Positions 1-15,800 of a stretch of DNA of 64,000 nt are shown one piece after another. Source of the DNA: Lethocerus indicus (lineage: Eukaryota; Arthropoda; Insecta; Hemiptera; Belostomatidae); contig JACDQD010000006.1 of NCBI GenBank assembly GCA_019843655.1, positions 4,332,034 to 4,396,033 of the forward strand. Direction: 5' to 3'. The first letter of the stretch is position 1, and every line of letters begins with the position of its first letter. The notes under the pieces were generated by a model. That model made no database searches. It was not told where the DNA came from and worked only from the letters and a program-made list of their open reading frames with translations. The translations under genes were made by a program, and so were the position numbers.

Positions 1-858
1 ATCTGTCCGGTTTTACAAGTAATTTAAATTTATTTTCCAAGACTAGTTATTGTAAATAATTTCTTATTCGAATTTTCGCCACCACCTCGGGGGTACTCGA
101 CAGACTCGAAACTACATATAATACCCGAGTACTAATGGACTCAAGTCAGAATTGTTCTAACCCTGGACTAAATAGTCACTAGGAGATAAAAAATGAAGAA
201 GCTGAAATACATTTTTTTTCACCTTTTATTTTTCACAATCAACTACAATATACTTATGGGTACAAGCGTTGAATGTTGTAGTTCTCGCGTGAATGTCTCG
301 ATAAAAGAGACACCCCATTGATGGCACTTTTGTGCCAAATGAAATACTGGCATACGAATCACCTTCTACAGAAGTTGATAGATGTTCTCTCACAGCTTAG
401 GGGCCAGTTCGATTTTCCTGCTTCGGACCGAATTTCCCTTGCACTGGAAACTTAAATCTTCGATTGCTTAGTTGATTTGATTTGTTGACGCGATACAAAC
501 TTACAATTTATCGTGTTTATATAATTAAATGCGAGTTGAATTGATAAAAACGTGAAAATCAGCGAATCCGGCATTCTGAATGTTCTCATAAAAAATAATC
601 GGCGAAATTAAATTCATAAAGTTAAACGAAATTGCGTATACTGGATGGAATTTACACACAACTACGCCTCTGAAGCTTGTCATCCGACCTTGGCATTTTA
701 CGAGTTACTACTACGTTTCAAATGCCGCTGGTCCATATGTTCATCATTCACATTTGGAGGACCCACGCAGTTGATTGGATTTTTCTGGTAACCTCGCCCG
801 TTCTCAATTAATAGGAAATGAATTTCCGACTTATCAATTTCTGTGTTTTCTGTTGCAG
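1..858 (+). other. Intron of the Cip4-like gene (5' part outside window)
   Basis: No coding exon is seen. The stretch ends in a pyrimidine-rich tract and an AG acceptor at 857-858, directly before the first visible Cip4-like exon. The exons for the beginning of the F-BAR domain must lie to the left of the window. Confidence 0.6.
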
Positions 859-3800
859 GAAGCTAGTTAAAAGCTACCAGCCCAAGAAGAAAGATGAAGA
901 AGACAATCAGTGAGTAATTTGTGTTTTTTTGTAATATGTTGTTTTTTTTATGTATTTATATAATGCGGACAATTTGTATTGTCTATGTCGAGTTACGTTT
1001 ATAGGAAATACGTCGATTTCTACTTTTTATACTCTACATTTTATGTAATATAGGGCCATAATAATAAAAATGGAACAATTGATGCATTAACGATTACAAG
1101 AGCATTAATTAAGTTATGCGAAAATTGTTTTTTTTGTGTGAAATTCACCTATAACTACGTCGTTGTTATGTCTAGGCTCTGTAAACAGAATAGCGTTGTG
1201 CATTCCCAATTATCCCGTGTAGAAATGCTTTGCTTATAAGGCACATACTGAATATAGGACGCGTATTAATGGAGTTTCGTTATTATGTTTGGAATTTCAC
1301 GTAGAACCGGTCCAGTGACATACCGAACCGGTGGGGGTATAATTTAAATATCCCTGACCAATTTTCAAACCTTCTGAGGAATTTATTAATTCCTTTATTT
1401 TTTTTACGTTGTAGTCGTTTTTTCTTCCCTCGGTATTTTTACTGGTACAATTTCAAACGCCCGTACCCGGAAGAAAAAGCGACGTTACAACAAATTGGTG
1501 TGGGAACTTATTTCTTCAGGGCGGTCTTACGACTCATTTTCATCAGACTGTGTGTGAAAATAAGTTTTCGCCGCCGGCCCCAGAAAACTGGTTTTATTTC
1601 TCCGAGAATATTTTTTCCAAAATCCAGCGTTTACACGTTTAAACGCCCATCGTTTGGGTATTCAGAAATTACAACTAAAAATAAACTGTAGAACTTTTAT
1701 TATTTCATCCGGTGTAAATCGTTACTCATCTGGCTCTCAGGGAGGGCAAGTTTTGTTTCTTTTTTTTTCATTTTGACTTTCTCCAATCATATTATAGAGA
1801 AAGTTATATACATACATATATTTACGTGCAATAAATCACTAATGGAGGTGATATGAGTTGGAGCTGTCCAGAAGGTTGTGCAGTTTCTAATTGATTATAA
1901 CTGATCCAATGGCTCAATTTGGTTACTGTAAATAGATTCGTTGAAATAAAGTACAACACAGAAGAGTGTTACACGATTCATGCGAATCTATTCTTAAATA
2001 ATGGAAATATTTTTCGGTTTTATTTTTTCTAAATAATAATTCTACTATTTAAACTTTCCCTACTTACCTTGTTAAATTATAGCAGACATTTTGTCCTAAT
2101 AACTTTGGTCATGTTTCCTTTTAGAAATACCTTGTTATTGAAAAGAAATTGAACACGTTTTGTAATGAAAAACTGTCGAAATAAAACCGAACAAAACCAC
2201 TTCAGAATAACAACCTACAAAGCAGCTGTTGGAACAATTTTTATTACTTTGATGTATTGATAATTAGTTAATGCTGTTTTAAATATTCGTCTTATTGTTT
2301 AACCGTTCGAAAGTATTTCAGTGTGTCCTGAAAACCCCGTTTTTCTTACTGTTAGTGTATACCCATCTAGAATCGTTGTTAGCGGTTGGGTAAGTAATTG
2401 TCAGTTTCTTAGTTGGAAGGACTGCGCTAATTGACCTTGTTCAGTTGGGCACACTAGGATTTGTTCGCCTTTTTTTTAAGCTATCTGCTTTTTAAGAAAA
2501 ATTAAAAATTGCCTACAACGTAAATAAAAGTTACGTCAAGACACGTAACTGGCGGGCCGTATACATTTTTACCACGATTCTATTTAGCGACGGTTCTCAC
2601 AGAATATCGTGGGACAGTCTGCCGGCAGCGGGTCCTATTCGAATTTGCATTTCAGTAAAACAACAGGTAAAATAACGCTTTGTTTAAACACTTGCCTGTT
2701 AAAGCTTAAGTTTACATCGAGCTTACTATGTACTATAACTTTAGGAATCAAAACCACATTAGTAACCAATCGAGCACCGAGTTTTTATTTCTCATATAGT
2801 AGATTTTACGTGCTTTCTCTGTTTTGTGATGCTTGTATTCTGTGCACTGTCCAACACAATCAGTATATGCTTTGACGCCTGTTCAACTTATTGGTAACGT
2901 CATCAGGCAAATGTCTCATAAGCGCTATTACCGTAATATGGGCGGTAGGAAACGTGTTAATCTAAAACGTCGTAAATCCTGGCGTCGAACTGGTACAAAA
3001 ACAACAGTGGCATTGCTTTAAAAAGGTTGTATAATTATTCCAGAGAGGCATAAACAACTAAAATGTTCGCATTAACGGGACCTTGGGATTCCAGGAGACA
3101 CTGTGGTACAGGAATTGGCTAGAAGAAAAGATTATGGATTACATTTTCCCCTACACGGAAAGATACAGATCAAACTGAACTTTCTAAAAAAAAAATAGGC
3201 GTGCGCTCCACGGTAGGCCAACAAGCAAAAAGACGTTAAATTGGAATGAGATGAACATATCAATAAATTATGCCGGTCGCACGATAAGTCTACTGAATAA
3301 CTATCTCAACGAAACTGATAACTTCTTGAATATGACGTACAGCAATTACGGACAGACATTTTAGATGTCTATATCGAAAATATATGTCGTAAACCCGACG
3401 TTTTGCTGTAAAGAAGTCTGGATCGTTTTATCCACGTGCGGCATACTCGATTACGTCACGGACTCGACAACGCCACTAGTGTTTTAATATATTGAATGTT
3501 TAAAAATTCCGAAGCATGTAAATGCTTAAGCCCAGCTTCTATGCGTTGATGGTATTGGGTCCGGCGGCTGTTGGGGTGGTAACCTCCGTCCAAGCCTCTT
3601 ATCTCAGTACCCCGATAACGGCCCTCGTCCCGACAGGATGCCGATAACTCCTTTCCTCCGCCTAACACAGATGTAATCGCCTATATCCAGTCCACTGTTG
3701 TCTGTCGGGCAACGCGCTCTGCCGGCCTCAAGAGAAAAGAAGAAAAGAAGTCTTATTGGGTCGAACGAAGCCAAGTGCTTCCAGAGAGGTGAATGGGGAA

Positions 3801-6800
3801 TATTAATGCTCTGAATGAAACTCCCCCACTCACCACCGCTTAATGTCTTCTCGCTCCGTGACTTTTTCAAACAGTTTGACCTTCGGCCTTCTTCCGTTTT
3901 GAATATCCCTTTGCAAATCGCCTCCAGGGTTTCAAGCGCTTCATTAGTTGTGACTAGACCTAGGTGTCGGCTTATCACCTGCAAGAGATTCGTAAAAAGC
4001 TAAGTGACAAGCTGTGGAGACAGTATTTTGGAAACATTCGAAATTAACGCGCTTAAAACATATATTTCTTTCTTGGTATGAACATCCATTAAAAATTAAT
4101 ATTTAAAGTAAAATTTTCTCTATACTTTGTCTAAAACTATAAACTCCTGCATGTTATCCCACGGATTTCACTTTTAAGGCAATACACTATCAACTCACTA
4201 TTAATTAATTATGTAATATTAGCTTTGAATTAGTCGGTAGGGGCCTTCAGTTTCGTAAATGTAGGACATTCACAAAATTGACGTGCACGAGAGGCCTCTG
4301 CTCTGCAAACAGAATCATTGTGTGTTAATCATTGTTTGTTTGTACTTTCAAGAGGCGCGTTTCTTGGCTCACCGGAGGAAAAAGTAGTTCGTCGCCGGAA
4401 GTGCTTTCTAAAATTTTAACGGCCGTGAAATCGATGAAAAAAAATTCGTTTCCGTTTCTTCTTTTCATCCTGTCAAACATATATTCAAATTGAACCAGTT
4501 TCTGTCTAATGGCCCTGCTGGTAAATTGTTTACAATACAGTTATTTGTCTTTCTTTTATTGAGCGGTGACCCGGGCCGGGTATGTTCAGGTATTCCTACC
4601 TGATCCTACCACAACAATCTGTGACCTCATTGATTCACATTATAAACTTAATCGGACGGAATATGGAGGCTGTGTTTTCATTCGTCATGACTATTTCGGG
4701 CGAACTAAGTGTATATTTGTGAATATATAAACCGCCAATGATTTCAGCTATTTATGCTGTGAATTTCATTATTCGGTATTTTCTATGACTTTTATGGCTT
4801 TGCAGAGTTAAGTGACTCTATTCTCATTAAGGGGCAATTAAATGTACGCCACTTCAGTTCATGAATAGAAATCAGGCTGGGAAAAATTAATCTCAGCAGT
4901 GTGTGTTCATTAAAACGATTTCTGTTATCTTTCATTAAAGACAGCTGCAGAAACTATGAAATGTACAAATTGCTTGGAAAATATAAAGAATATATTTCCG
5001 GGTATAACGGGGTTTTTAAAATACACGTCACTCTCACTTTTGAGGTCGCGACCGAATAAAAATAAAAAATCTGCTGTTCAGAATGACTCAGGTGTCGATA
5101 GTGAACCGCGTAACAGTGATTCACCGAAAAAGCTACTTCCGTCGGGACAGCGGGAGCGTTGTGAGGGGTCAGGGGCGTTCACTCCTCCTAGTCACACGAC
5201 TCTGACTAAAGATAAACCTGAAAATAAATATCATCGAATATCAAAATAAATTATCACTGTTTATGCAGCCCGCCATTAGGGCAAACAATCGAAAAAAAAA
5301 TTATGTTTGGATGGCTCGGACATATTTTGTCTATTTTTGTTAATTATGCCCAGTAGTTTATTATTTTTTACACCTGAAGCGAAGTTTAAATAAATTCTTT
5401 GTTGTGAAATAATAAAAGAGACGCCACTGTAATAGAAATGTAGACTACTGATATGGACAACATAGGCTAGATAATTTAAAGAAAGAAAAGTTGATTTGCA
5501 GTATATATTACGAGTGTCATCATTTGTCAGAGGAAAATACTAAATATTTTTAAACATGAAACACTGTATTGTGTTTGAAAAACATTTTCAAATCATGTTT
5601 TCAAAGGCTGAAATGTGCAGACTATATTTATGATTGCCAATATTTTCGGATAAAGAAAAATGGCGGGATATAATGATAATATGGAAGGGTGGGGGCTCGA
5701 AGCGGGTTAACGGTATAAGTAGGAAAGAAAGAAGGCCTAGAAGTAGACTAACGACACTGACTGGGCAGACTACAGGCATTCCTCGCATTCCCCTCCACCT
5801 CTAAACGCCATGCCTCGGTCACAGTCGCTTTTTTCATTTCGTGTTCCCCTCTAAAAGTAGCAGTATCCCCGACCCTAGCCGTCTCCCTCCCCGGACGGCC
5901 GATTTCTTCGGCGGAACGCATTTAGCCATCTTCTTCTCTTCGACAAAAGGATCATCGGTTCACTGACCGGTCATATTTCTAAGCACCGAACCGATCCGAT
6001 TTCCAATGTGTTGAATGGAGGTCGGGCTTGGTTTCGGAACGAATCGCCCTATCGTCGGTCTGGCAATGTTTTCATAACTGAGCTTTACTATAGAATTTTG
6101 TCGTATTATTTGCGTCAAAGGTGAACACAGACTTTTTCGGCAATAAAAGTATACGATTGATCGTACAGATTTTGTTTGGAACTGGGCTGGTTTACGAACC
6201 GCCGGCGGCACTAGTTAGTTGGCACTGACAGGCCTTGAAATTATACGGCCGCTAAATATGTATTACAGAAGGTCGCCAATGATTCGTAACCGAGTGATAA
6301 TCAACATTCGTTCTGTTCAAATATTGAAAAAGAAAACACCTGACACGCAGAATGTATAAGACTATTTTTATTGGTTTCAGTTCACTTATTAACAGTTTTC
6401 GCAACACCGACAGATCCTTGTGCAACAATATGGTGTCCAGCCGAACACTGACGTACACGCCTGTTCCCTTTTTTCCTAATTAAAGAGATGTAATGAAAAT
6501 ATAATTCCAATAACTGCAATATTCGATAAATAATTATTACGGGGATTTTGAATGCCATCAAATTTCCGATCTTCCATCTCCGCCCTTTTATTTGCTCTGA
6601 CACTAGACACGTTTCGAGTGCTGTTTTATTTCTACTGTAAAAATGAAGTGGCGCTACTGAAGAAGATGGCATTTCATCAAATCACAAAGAGGAAAAGTAT
6701 GGAATTCTAATTAGTTTGAAGTTAGAGAGCTTCATTCCTTTAACCAGTGGTAATTTGCAATTGAAGGATGGTTCATCACACGTAATAATGTGTCAATCAC

Positions 6801-9800
6801 TTTGGACCCGGAGCTCGGTTCTCAACTTTAGTTTCTTTTGACTGGAAATTTTAATTGATACTTGATCAAATGAAAAAAAGTTCCATTTGTCTCCTGCAAT
6901 TGTATTAATATTGTGTTATCCTCGCTATTACTTACATTACCCATTACAAACAAAGTCTGAATATAAGACCGTAAAAATAAGTCCAGCTTTGGTTCGGGTA
7001 GATTCTTGCCATAACCAATCGCAAGATGTAACAGAGAGGAAAGGCATTTGGTAGGAATCAAAATCGATTAATGTAATAAATTATGTTATCGTGATTTTTG
7101 TGTTTGACACCCATGTATTTTGCTGAAATTGTTGAAGTTAAGCGGATTCACAGAGGCACGTTTAAAGTCAACATTGTTGACTTCTTGCCCGGGGCGTGCT
7201 CATAGCAAGGTGCGTCCCTGATACTGCTGTTAAGACGTCCATTCATTTCGCTGATTCACGTTCACAATTAGAATGTGACCGATTGCGCCATTCGTTGCGC
7301 CACTAACTCCCGTCCTAGGTGTTTTCGTGGAAACACGGATAAAACGGAATTTGTATGCGGCCCCATGCCTTTTGGGTCGAGCCCCAGCGTCCTTGTCTCT
7401 CCTTCTTGACTCACTGCTCTCCAAAATTACTCATGGTTTCTCGAGAGATTATATTCCCTACAGATATTGGAGTCGAGAAAGCGTTCCTTTCGAATGATAT
7501 GAAATTATGTGCAGCCTCGTAAATGATTGCGGCATGTTAGCTTAATAATTGTAAGTGGAAGCAAGTATTGCCTGTGAAATTAAAAATTTTCATGTGTTCT
7601 AAATTTCCCTCCTCATAAAGTGTACCCGAAATGTCCTATCACTGCTCAAGTTCCGAACTTTTATTACTTTAAATTAACGTGCCCCCGTAGGCCATTTTCT
7701 GCTCTTTTCCTCTTCTTCTCCTCCCAACTCTTAATTGTGTCAGTCTTTTTCTTTTATTACGGTTTTTGTATCAGCTCTGTTGGAAATTACTTTTCCTCCG
7801 TTATTGACCGAGGACTGAAGAAAAATCGGATTACTGGCCAAAAAAAAACGTTCTTCAATTACCGACGTTTCTCTACTGATTTAACGCCCTAATGTAACCG
7901 GGAGTAATTAATGGCTAAGTTCTGATTGTGTAGGCCTGGTCGGATATAACCCTCGAATTGCTTTTGTACTTTTTCTCGCCGCAATTAAACGATTTTCGTC
8001 CCTTCTCCGTGGCCATTTTATTGTATAAACCAATTTCCCTTTCTTTGTTTAATGGGCCCAATTGTTACAGTTCAAACTGTAGACAGAACTAAATGAATAG
8101 TATAATGAATAAATAACTGAATTATTTAATTTCGATGTATCTCAGTGGTTCGAATGAAGTTATTTTTATTTACCGGTTGTTGAAATTTATTAGTCTTGTT
8201 GAAAAAACTTCTGCGGTGTCTCACAATTTTCCCGTGCTTAATGACCCTCTCTATTTTGTATTGGTAAATATTTATTCGACATTTTCAGTAGACTTTGGGC
8301 ATGTACGATTGTTTGGGTCAACCGAATTCCTAAAGCCTTCCTTACAGGTGATTTAGCGCGGGCTAATTAAGAGATTCCATTGTTTCGGACTTTGAACCGC
8401 AGTATTGAATAACCCTATGCGGGAAGTTGCAGTTACTTTCGAAACGTTTCGTTAACTAACTCGGATTTTCCGTACTGTGAATATCATTGAACTGCAGATC
8501 GAACGGTCTTCTACATATTTAAATGAGTTTATAGATATTAAAACTGCATATAAAATAGCGGTAAAGGGAGGCATTTCAGAACAAGATATTAGAACTCGGT
8601 GAAACACCAAATTATGTATATTATTTCGACGGCATTAATACTAGCCGAATGAATTCTTCTATCTGTAAAGATATTAGAATTTTGTTCTGAGTGGACATTT
8701 AACTGGAATTAGTCGCTTGCGTCTAATCCTAAATCGTGTAGCTTACACTTTTAAACTTAAATTTATATTTCTAATTGCAATTCTATATGGTTACAAGTTA
8801 TTTTTACCCACCAAGAACAGAACAGAGGAAGGTTGGGGCTCGACAGGCAACTGCTCAATTTTATCGCTTACATTCAAATTACATTTTCTTATGTCGTAAC
8901 AAAATCTTGGTGCGGTATAATGAAGTATTTCCTTCTGGCGAACGATCCCAGAAATTTTCCCGGGTTTAGGAGTAGGTTTTTCCGTGTATAGACGGAAAGC
9001 GGGTCTCCTATTCTAAGTGCCGTAAAGCAGACGTAAGACGATCGGTGTGCCATGAAATAACGAACGGTCACTTCCTCACCGGCCACTATACTGCATAATC
9101 CTGTTGTCTCTGTTGGAGAGTTGAAGCCGGAGAAGAGGAAACGACGCAACTCGCACTTGTTGAGTCCATTAAACCCATTCGCCTCCCGACCGAGTCTCAA
9201 TTCTGGAAAAAGCATTTCTGACTTCGGGCAGCCGGAAGGTGAAGACGCAACACTATCGCCGCCCTACGTGAATGACATATCAGATAAAGGGTCTTCCATT
9301 TGGTAATTTTAGTCCTTCAAAATTAAATAGATAAGGACCGGCGGTAGGCACGCATCGTCGGGATGTGCGTAAAAGGCCCGTTTGTACGAATACCATTTGC
9401 AGTTTTCCGGAATGACCTTTTCTCTTTGGGATATTATCTCTAAACTGCATTAATCTGTCAGATTCGAGAAGTAAATATCTTTGGAACGGTAGTCGACGTA
9501 ACACGGATATAGTACCGCTTATTTATCCGGAATCTTTTTGTTTTCTCAGTATATTTCGTTGCCTGCAGACCTAATTGTCCCGTCGCCCTGCCCGCTATAG
9601 CGGTCGGGAATTTATAAAGCGGCGTGGAAGAAGAATGGCGGTCGGAGTCAGTTTTTTAAGGAGCTCGCCGGATGTGACAATTTAAGTGTAAGATCATCAA
9701 TAACGTTTCTTTGGCCCGGTTGGTGTGGCGCCCCTTTATAACAAAAAGCCGTTTCAAGTGCTGCCAGTCTCGGTAGGATCTCTTTTTAAGTGAATGGGAA

Positions 9801-12800
9801 CCTTGGTACGACTTCCTTCGAGTCATAACTGACGAGAGATGACGTCACAGTCGATAGAAGGGCATTATAGGAGCTATTATGCGACTGGGATTGTTGATCC
9901 TTTCGGGACAGAACACCCGGAGATAAGTTCCCACGGCGGCGTGCTCCTTGCTCGTAACTAATTTATTCGAGAATAAAAATGTTCTCTCGAAATAAGGTTA
10001 ATTAGTTTTTATATTAACAATAAGATATTTAACAAAGGGCCAGAATGATAAGGACTGGAAATTATCATTATACAGACTGCGAGCAGAAGACTCAAAGATC
10101 ACATTTCTACTGACAAAGGTTCCATACTATGCTGACTGTAAGCAACGTTTAATAATAAAACACTTCCCAGTTTAGAATACCTGTTCTGTGGTCTGCGAGA
10201 GGTTGGAATACCGTAGACTTCGTGTGTTTCTGTCTCCTCTCACTGGTTTGGTCTTTTGCTAGACCGGTTTCGACTGCTCGCCATCATCGGTAGCGTTAGT
10301 CACATTGGCACTTTGGGTCTTTTTTGGGCACCCTTAGTGCACTGCAACTCTCTTTTTATTGTGTTTTTGGGGGATGTTGTTTGTCTTATTTGGGTTGGGA
10401 GGGATTTTGTTAATCGGCTTAATGGGCGCTAGTTTACCTGTGCAAGTGCACCCAACGAACTTTACTTATGTACATTTCCGCACCACACTCAGGGGGGCGC
10501 TAGTTAATCTATATCTAATAATTTTTATTTAAAGAGAAAGCAAATCTTTCATAGATAAATAAAAACTGAATATTGTAAGATACAAATAAAAAGGTATGTT
10601 ATAAAAAATGTGCTTAACTGTGAAATGTACTTTATCATAAATAACTTAAATTTACACTAATATTAGTAATTATATTAATTGAAAAACAGATAGGCTAATT
10701 TAATTAGCCAGTGTTCTTCGTAAATGTTTATTAATTATTAAATTATTTGTACGCTACTTTTTTCCTCACCGGGAAATGGCTGCACTTTCGGCTGAGGAGG
10801 TGTCACAACTGCAAAAGATAATTGCACGCTCGTGAGTGATATCAACGTACTGTTTATTTGTTTAGTTGTTTTGTGTGCACTTTTGTAAATCCTTTATGGG
10901 TTTAAAAAGTAACTTATGTAATATGTTTGTTTTGACTGATGCAATAAAATGTAGCGGCCTAAATAAAAATAAATAACTGGATAAGTGGAGAAAAAAAATA
11001 CAAAGTATATTTTCATAAGTAGTTTCATGAGTTATTTTTCAGTTAGAGATTTCCCCTCTATATCATCCTGGACATTTTTCATTGTTCGTTTTTTGATTGT
11101 TTGATTATCTCAGTCGAATTTTACAAGAATATATTCTTATAAGCTGACGAATTTCCGATTTTAACATTAGCGATGGAAGGCATGTGGATGGGACTGCATT
11201 CCTCGTAGTCATAGCCGTGATGCAAATATGCAGTTCTCATCAATGAGAAGAAGGACCGGTTGCATAATTAAGCGCTTATTCAATCTCATGGAACTCCACG
11301 TGGCTCCTTTCTCAGCATTTATAAATATTAAACAAAGCCCCTATCCCGGAGTTAATGTTCTTGTCCAGATGTTCACGAACGTCGTGTGACGAAATTCGCG
11401 ATGCCCGTGGACAATGTTCAATATTCCTCCAGTTACAAAATTAGGTTATAGAACGACTCCGATAACTAGGAATAAAAATATCAGCGATCCCTTTCTATTT
11501 ATTTTTATTTCATATAAAGAAATACTCTTCTTAAATTATTTTAATTTAGTGTAGCTTTTATTGTTATATAAGTAGTTTTGAGTACGTTTATATTGGTCAC
11601 ATTGGAACAGGACCGAGTCGTTTCCACTGCAACTGTCCTTTGTGGCCAACATGCACTTATAGGAAATAACGGAGAGCTGTAAAACGTTATTTGGTGAAAA
11701 CTCTGCTTAACTCAGTTATAAATTCATTCACTCAGGTCGACAGGCTGCTCATCAATTTGAAATTAACTCGGACAAGAGCTTTGAGGTTTTGAGGAGCATG
11801 TGTTTCTGCCGTGTTCACGTTTTCGGTGGGAGTGGCGCTAAACCGGTCTTGTCCGAATCTATATCTCTTCCGCCCTCTTTAATAATTATTCGACTAACCA
11901 AATAATAACGACGGCCGAGATAAAAACCCCGCACTAGTTTTTTTGCGCCCGCAATGGACGTTGATAACTGTTGCCCAGTTATCCAACAACTACGGAATAC
12001 GGACGGGCTCGTTCGCAGTTATATTTTTTTCTGTCTGCACCTTACCGAGAGTTATAATTTGCGTAATTGCTAATTAACGGGCGTGTAATCGCGGAACACC
12101 ATCAATGAAATCTTCCCTGCACACTTTCTCCCTGAAGAAAGAAGAATTTAAGAACTTGATTTGGAGCCGGATTGACTGTACCCCGAGTTTTGTGCCTCAG
12201 ATTATTTAAAAAAAGAAATATCGTTGTGGCGCCGCGATAAAGCGCAGAAAAAGAAATTAAGGTGACAAAATGTGAAAAAACATAATTTCGCCATTTCCAG
12301 TATGTTAGAAGTAATGATAACTCCTATCATAATCATTTGGAATTTTCAATTGAAGGAAATTTGTTTTCCAGGCCCCAACCACCGTACACTTGGCAGTTTC
12401 GATGTCTCCTTGTCCCGAATCCATTGTCACAAGTGGGACGTTCATTCCAAATTGTCCGCGAGTGTCTCAGTTATTTTTATTTAATTCATTCTTGGCGCGT
12501 ATCAGCATACTTCCTTGCTGTCCGTAGGCTAAGTGCATTGCCTATAAATGTCCTAGAGGTTAGTAGATACAAAAGAATACCAGTCAGAAGAGTTGTCAGG
12601 AACGTCGTTACATATGAATCGTAGTTAATTTTTCGGACGCTTCCAAGTAGCCAGGATGGGAAGGTCGAGGCTGGATTTTAAAATTTAAATTTACTGGATC
12701 TAAAGTCCTCCGATATATCTGATATTTGCATATGTAACCCCGTATAATTATAAAAATTTGTTGTAATAATATTTTTCATTGTAATGCGAGCAGCGGGACT

Positions 12801-15800
12801 GTTTTTTGCCCAAGTGCAATTTTTAGGACGTATTGTGGAGGATTATCTAAGAGGCCATGGAAACCAAAAATAATCGATATGGCCACCTTCGAGCCATTGG
12901 GATGCAGCCATTGTATCGTATTTCCATGGCAACCCATTGTCAAGCAGTATATTTCTGATCGCAACGTGTTTCGCGTGGTGAATTGATCCGTGCTACAAAA
13001 AAGCTGGTTGCCAATCGTCCGTATCGGGATTACGGAGAGAAAGCTTCCCAGCGAAATGAATCGATTTCCATCTTCTTTTTTTTCACGTGCACAAATTTCT
13101 TGTTGGGACGCTGAAAGTTCTTTGGGGGTAAAAATATTTTAACCAACTCGAGGGGATTCCGCCACTTCGTTCGACTCCTGGCGCCGTCACTTCTGGCGTC
13201 TTCTCACTTCGCTCGGTTTACATTAGAAAGTTAAAATTGGAATTGGTTTATGTTGGGAGAAACCTTGATCCACATCCGAGTTCCACTTATTTAGTTTATT
13301 TTGGATTGGCCATAAATCTTGTTTTACAGTGTGTGCATTAAAATTATACATATACGCCGACCAACAAATGTCTTCAATAGGATTTCACGTCGGATGGATC
13401 TTCATTCCGTGTGGTAAATTTTCGATTGTAGAATAGTTTTACAAAATGTGATCAAATAAACGCTTTTTCCATACAATGAACGTATGGAAAGGTCTAATTT
13501 TTGTTCCGATTTTAATTGTCGATAAATCGTTTTGAATTGACGAGCGGTTTTAAGAAGTTTGTAGGCCGTGAAATAGTACCTCGACGCCGCAGACGTACTC
13601 TGGGGTTCTTATGTTTCAATTGAATTGCAGCTGTGACTCTCTGAAGAGAAAAAAACAACAGAAAAAGAAAAGAATAAAAATCTGAGGAAGAAATAAGAAA
13701 TGGAAAATAATATTGAAGGTTTCCACATTTGAAAACCGATATCGACTTTGTGTTCGGTCCGAAGATGCGACACGGGGGGAATAATATTACTTCAACACAA
13801 GTCAAGGTCTTTTAGCTGACTCTGCGATGAATCCTAACGACTGTGTTATTGACGTTTAATTACTTTCTGGAGCGAACCTTCGGCCGACATTAAGTTGTTT
13901 GCTTCGGATTCAAGAATGTAGGAAGTTCCTCTTCCCAACTGCCCATCACATCCTTAACTGGAAAAGATAGCTTTGAATGGTTCTTCCAAAATATCTGTCA
14001 ATATTACATTCAACATAGGACCTATTTTCAATGTTATCAGAATTATTTTACTTTTAAATGTTTATCAACGTATTCAAATATGATACATATTGTTACCGTA
14101 CTGAACTTGTCTGAGCTAATTTTGTTACATACTGCTTAACGTATATAAGTAGGACAAAAGGAAAGAAAAGTCCACTAATTAATTTAAAAACTTGATTGGT
14201 GGTCTGCGAGGATTTGGAATGCCATGGTTCTTGTTTCGGCCGCTGGTTGTTGTGTTTAGTCAAACCGGTTTCGGCTGCTCGCCATTTTCAGTGGCATTAC
14301 GTCAGTATGTTTATGAGTCACTAAGGCCTGTGGAGCATCCTACCTGCACTGTCACTGCACTTTTACTGAGATACTTTTGTAAAGGTAGCACTTATCCGAC
14401 GGATGGAAAAATCGGTATACATTGCACAAATTCACTTAGTTAAATTTCACATAACTTTTCCTTTCTGCTACTTTCCCGGCCAAAAACCCTTTTGTTTCGT
14501 TCGTGTATAACTCATCTTCGTAAGAATGTTTTTGGACCATAATTATGGAAATAATCACGAATTCTCACTCTCATTTCAGTTATCTTTTTGAGAAACGTTC
14601 CGTAGTTTAACAGTAGAATTAAGTTTAAGTAGTCTGCATTATCTTCATTTTGTATCTCACGGACGCTTCATCCTCACTGTTTCATTCCCACGTGGATTTT
14701 TTTCTCCGCTTCCTAATTAGTATTCCTGAGTTCATTACCATTTCCTTGACATTCCGCCGCTGTTTCCTTCGATATACGATTCGCTTCTTCGTTTCAAGAA
14801 CGTCCAATTTAAGTCAAAGTGTGTTTTTCTTCGAAAATACGCGGATTTTTTTCAAAGGTTGGATATTGAATTCTGTCCACTCGTTTATTTGTTTTATTAT
14901 GTTAATTTTTTGTAAAAAACTCGGAGACTCAAAAATAATTATTAGACTTGAGTATTTCAAAATATGCCGGTACGTGAGGATATATATTTTTTCTAAATGA
15001 TTGCAGAACACCAGTTTGCTTTATCAGTAGTTCTGCTAACTTCCTGGCTTTCGATTGTGCGCTGTCGCTTCCCGGTACCGAGTTATTATTTCCTCAGATT
15101 AGGCCAGAAAAAATACTTTCTGCCATTTGTCGATTGAATATATCAATGAGGAGACGGTTCTTCTTCGTGTTTAGAATCGATTGGACACACCGATTCGTTT
15201 CTAATAATATTGGGCCGCAATAAGTTCAGCGCAAATCCAACTGCACTATTTCGAAATAACATGCACGTCCACGTACGGGGTTTCTTAATAGAAGATTTAT
15301 CGTTGCGAAAAGACAAACGAAAGTACAGATTGGGATCGTTCCTAAAAAGGGGAGAAATGGCCCCGCTTAGCTATCCCTGAGAGAAATTGGATCTCTCCCC
15401 CCCCTTGCTATCGGTTCTCTCCGTAATCCTGTTTTGAATTTAGGATTAATGGACGGATCTAGCCTCGATGGTTATCCCCGTGTAAAAATTGCTACCTGAA
15501 AAATATTTTCATATTTAAATTTTTAGGGCTATTACAATGGAAGGCCTCAGGCCCCTTACTTAACGTTCCTTGAATACTAACTATACTTCTTTACGTGAAT
15601 ATCCATTAAGTATTTGGTGCCAACAGTTTTTCTTGTAATTTTTTTATCAGTGTGGATTTACTTCAAATGAAGAATTATTTAGTCCCTTTAAGGAGCATGT
15701 AATTGTCCATTTTAATTATAAGTCAACCCTGAGAATAATAAATTTGGAATTACGGACAATAACATTAATTTGCATTAATATTATAAGTTTCTTCTAAAAA

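Noticed and set aside
3456..3984. Minus-strand open frames of 70 and 126 codons in the Cip4 intron
   Set aside because: They overlap in different frames and show no recognised motif. They may be a remnant of a mobile element, but nothing in them supports a gene call.
9613..9653. TATAAA with a TCAGTT initiator-like site 37 nt downstream
   Set aside because: The spacing is longer than the usual 30-31 nt and no exon can be tied to it. Such matches are frequent in AT-rich introns.
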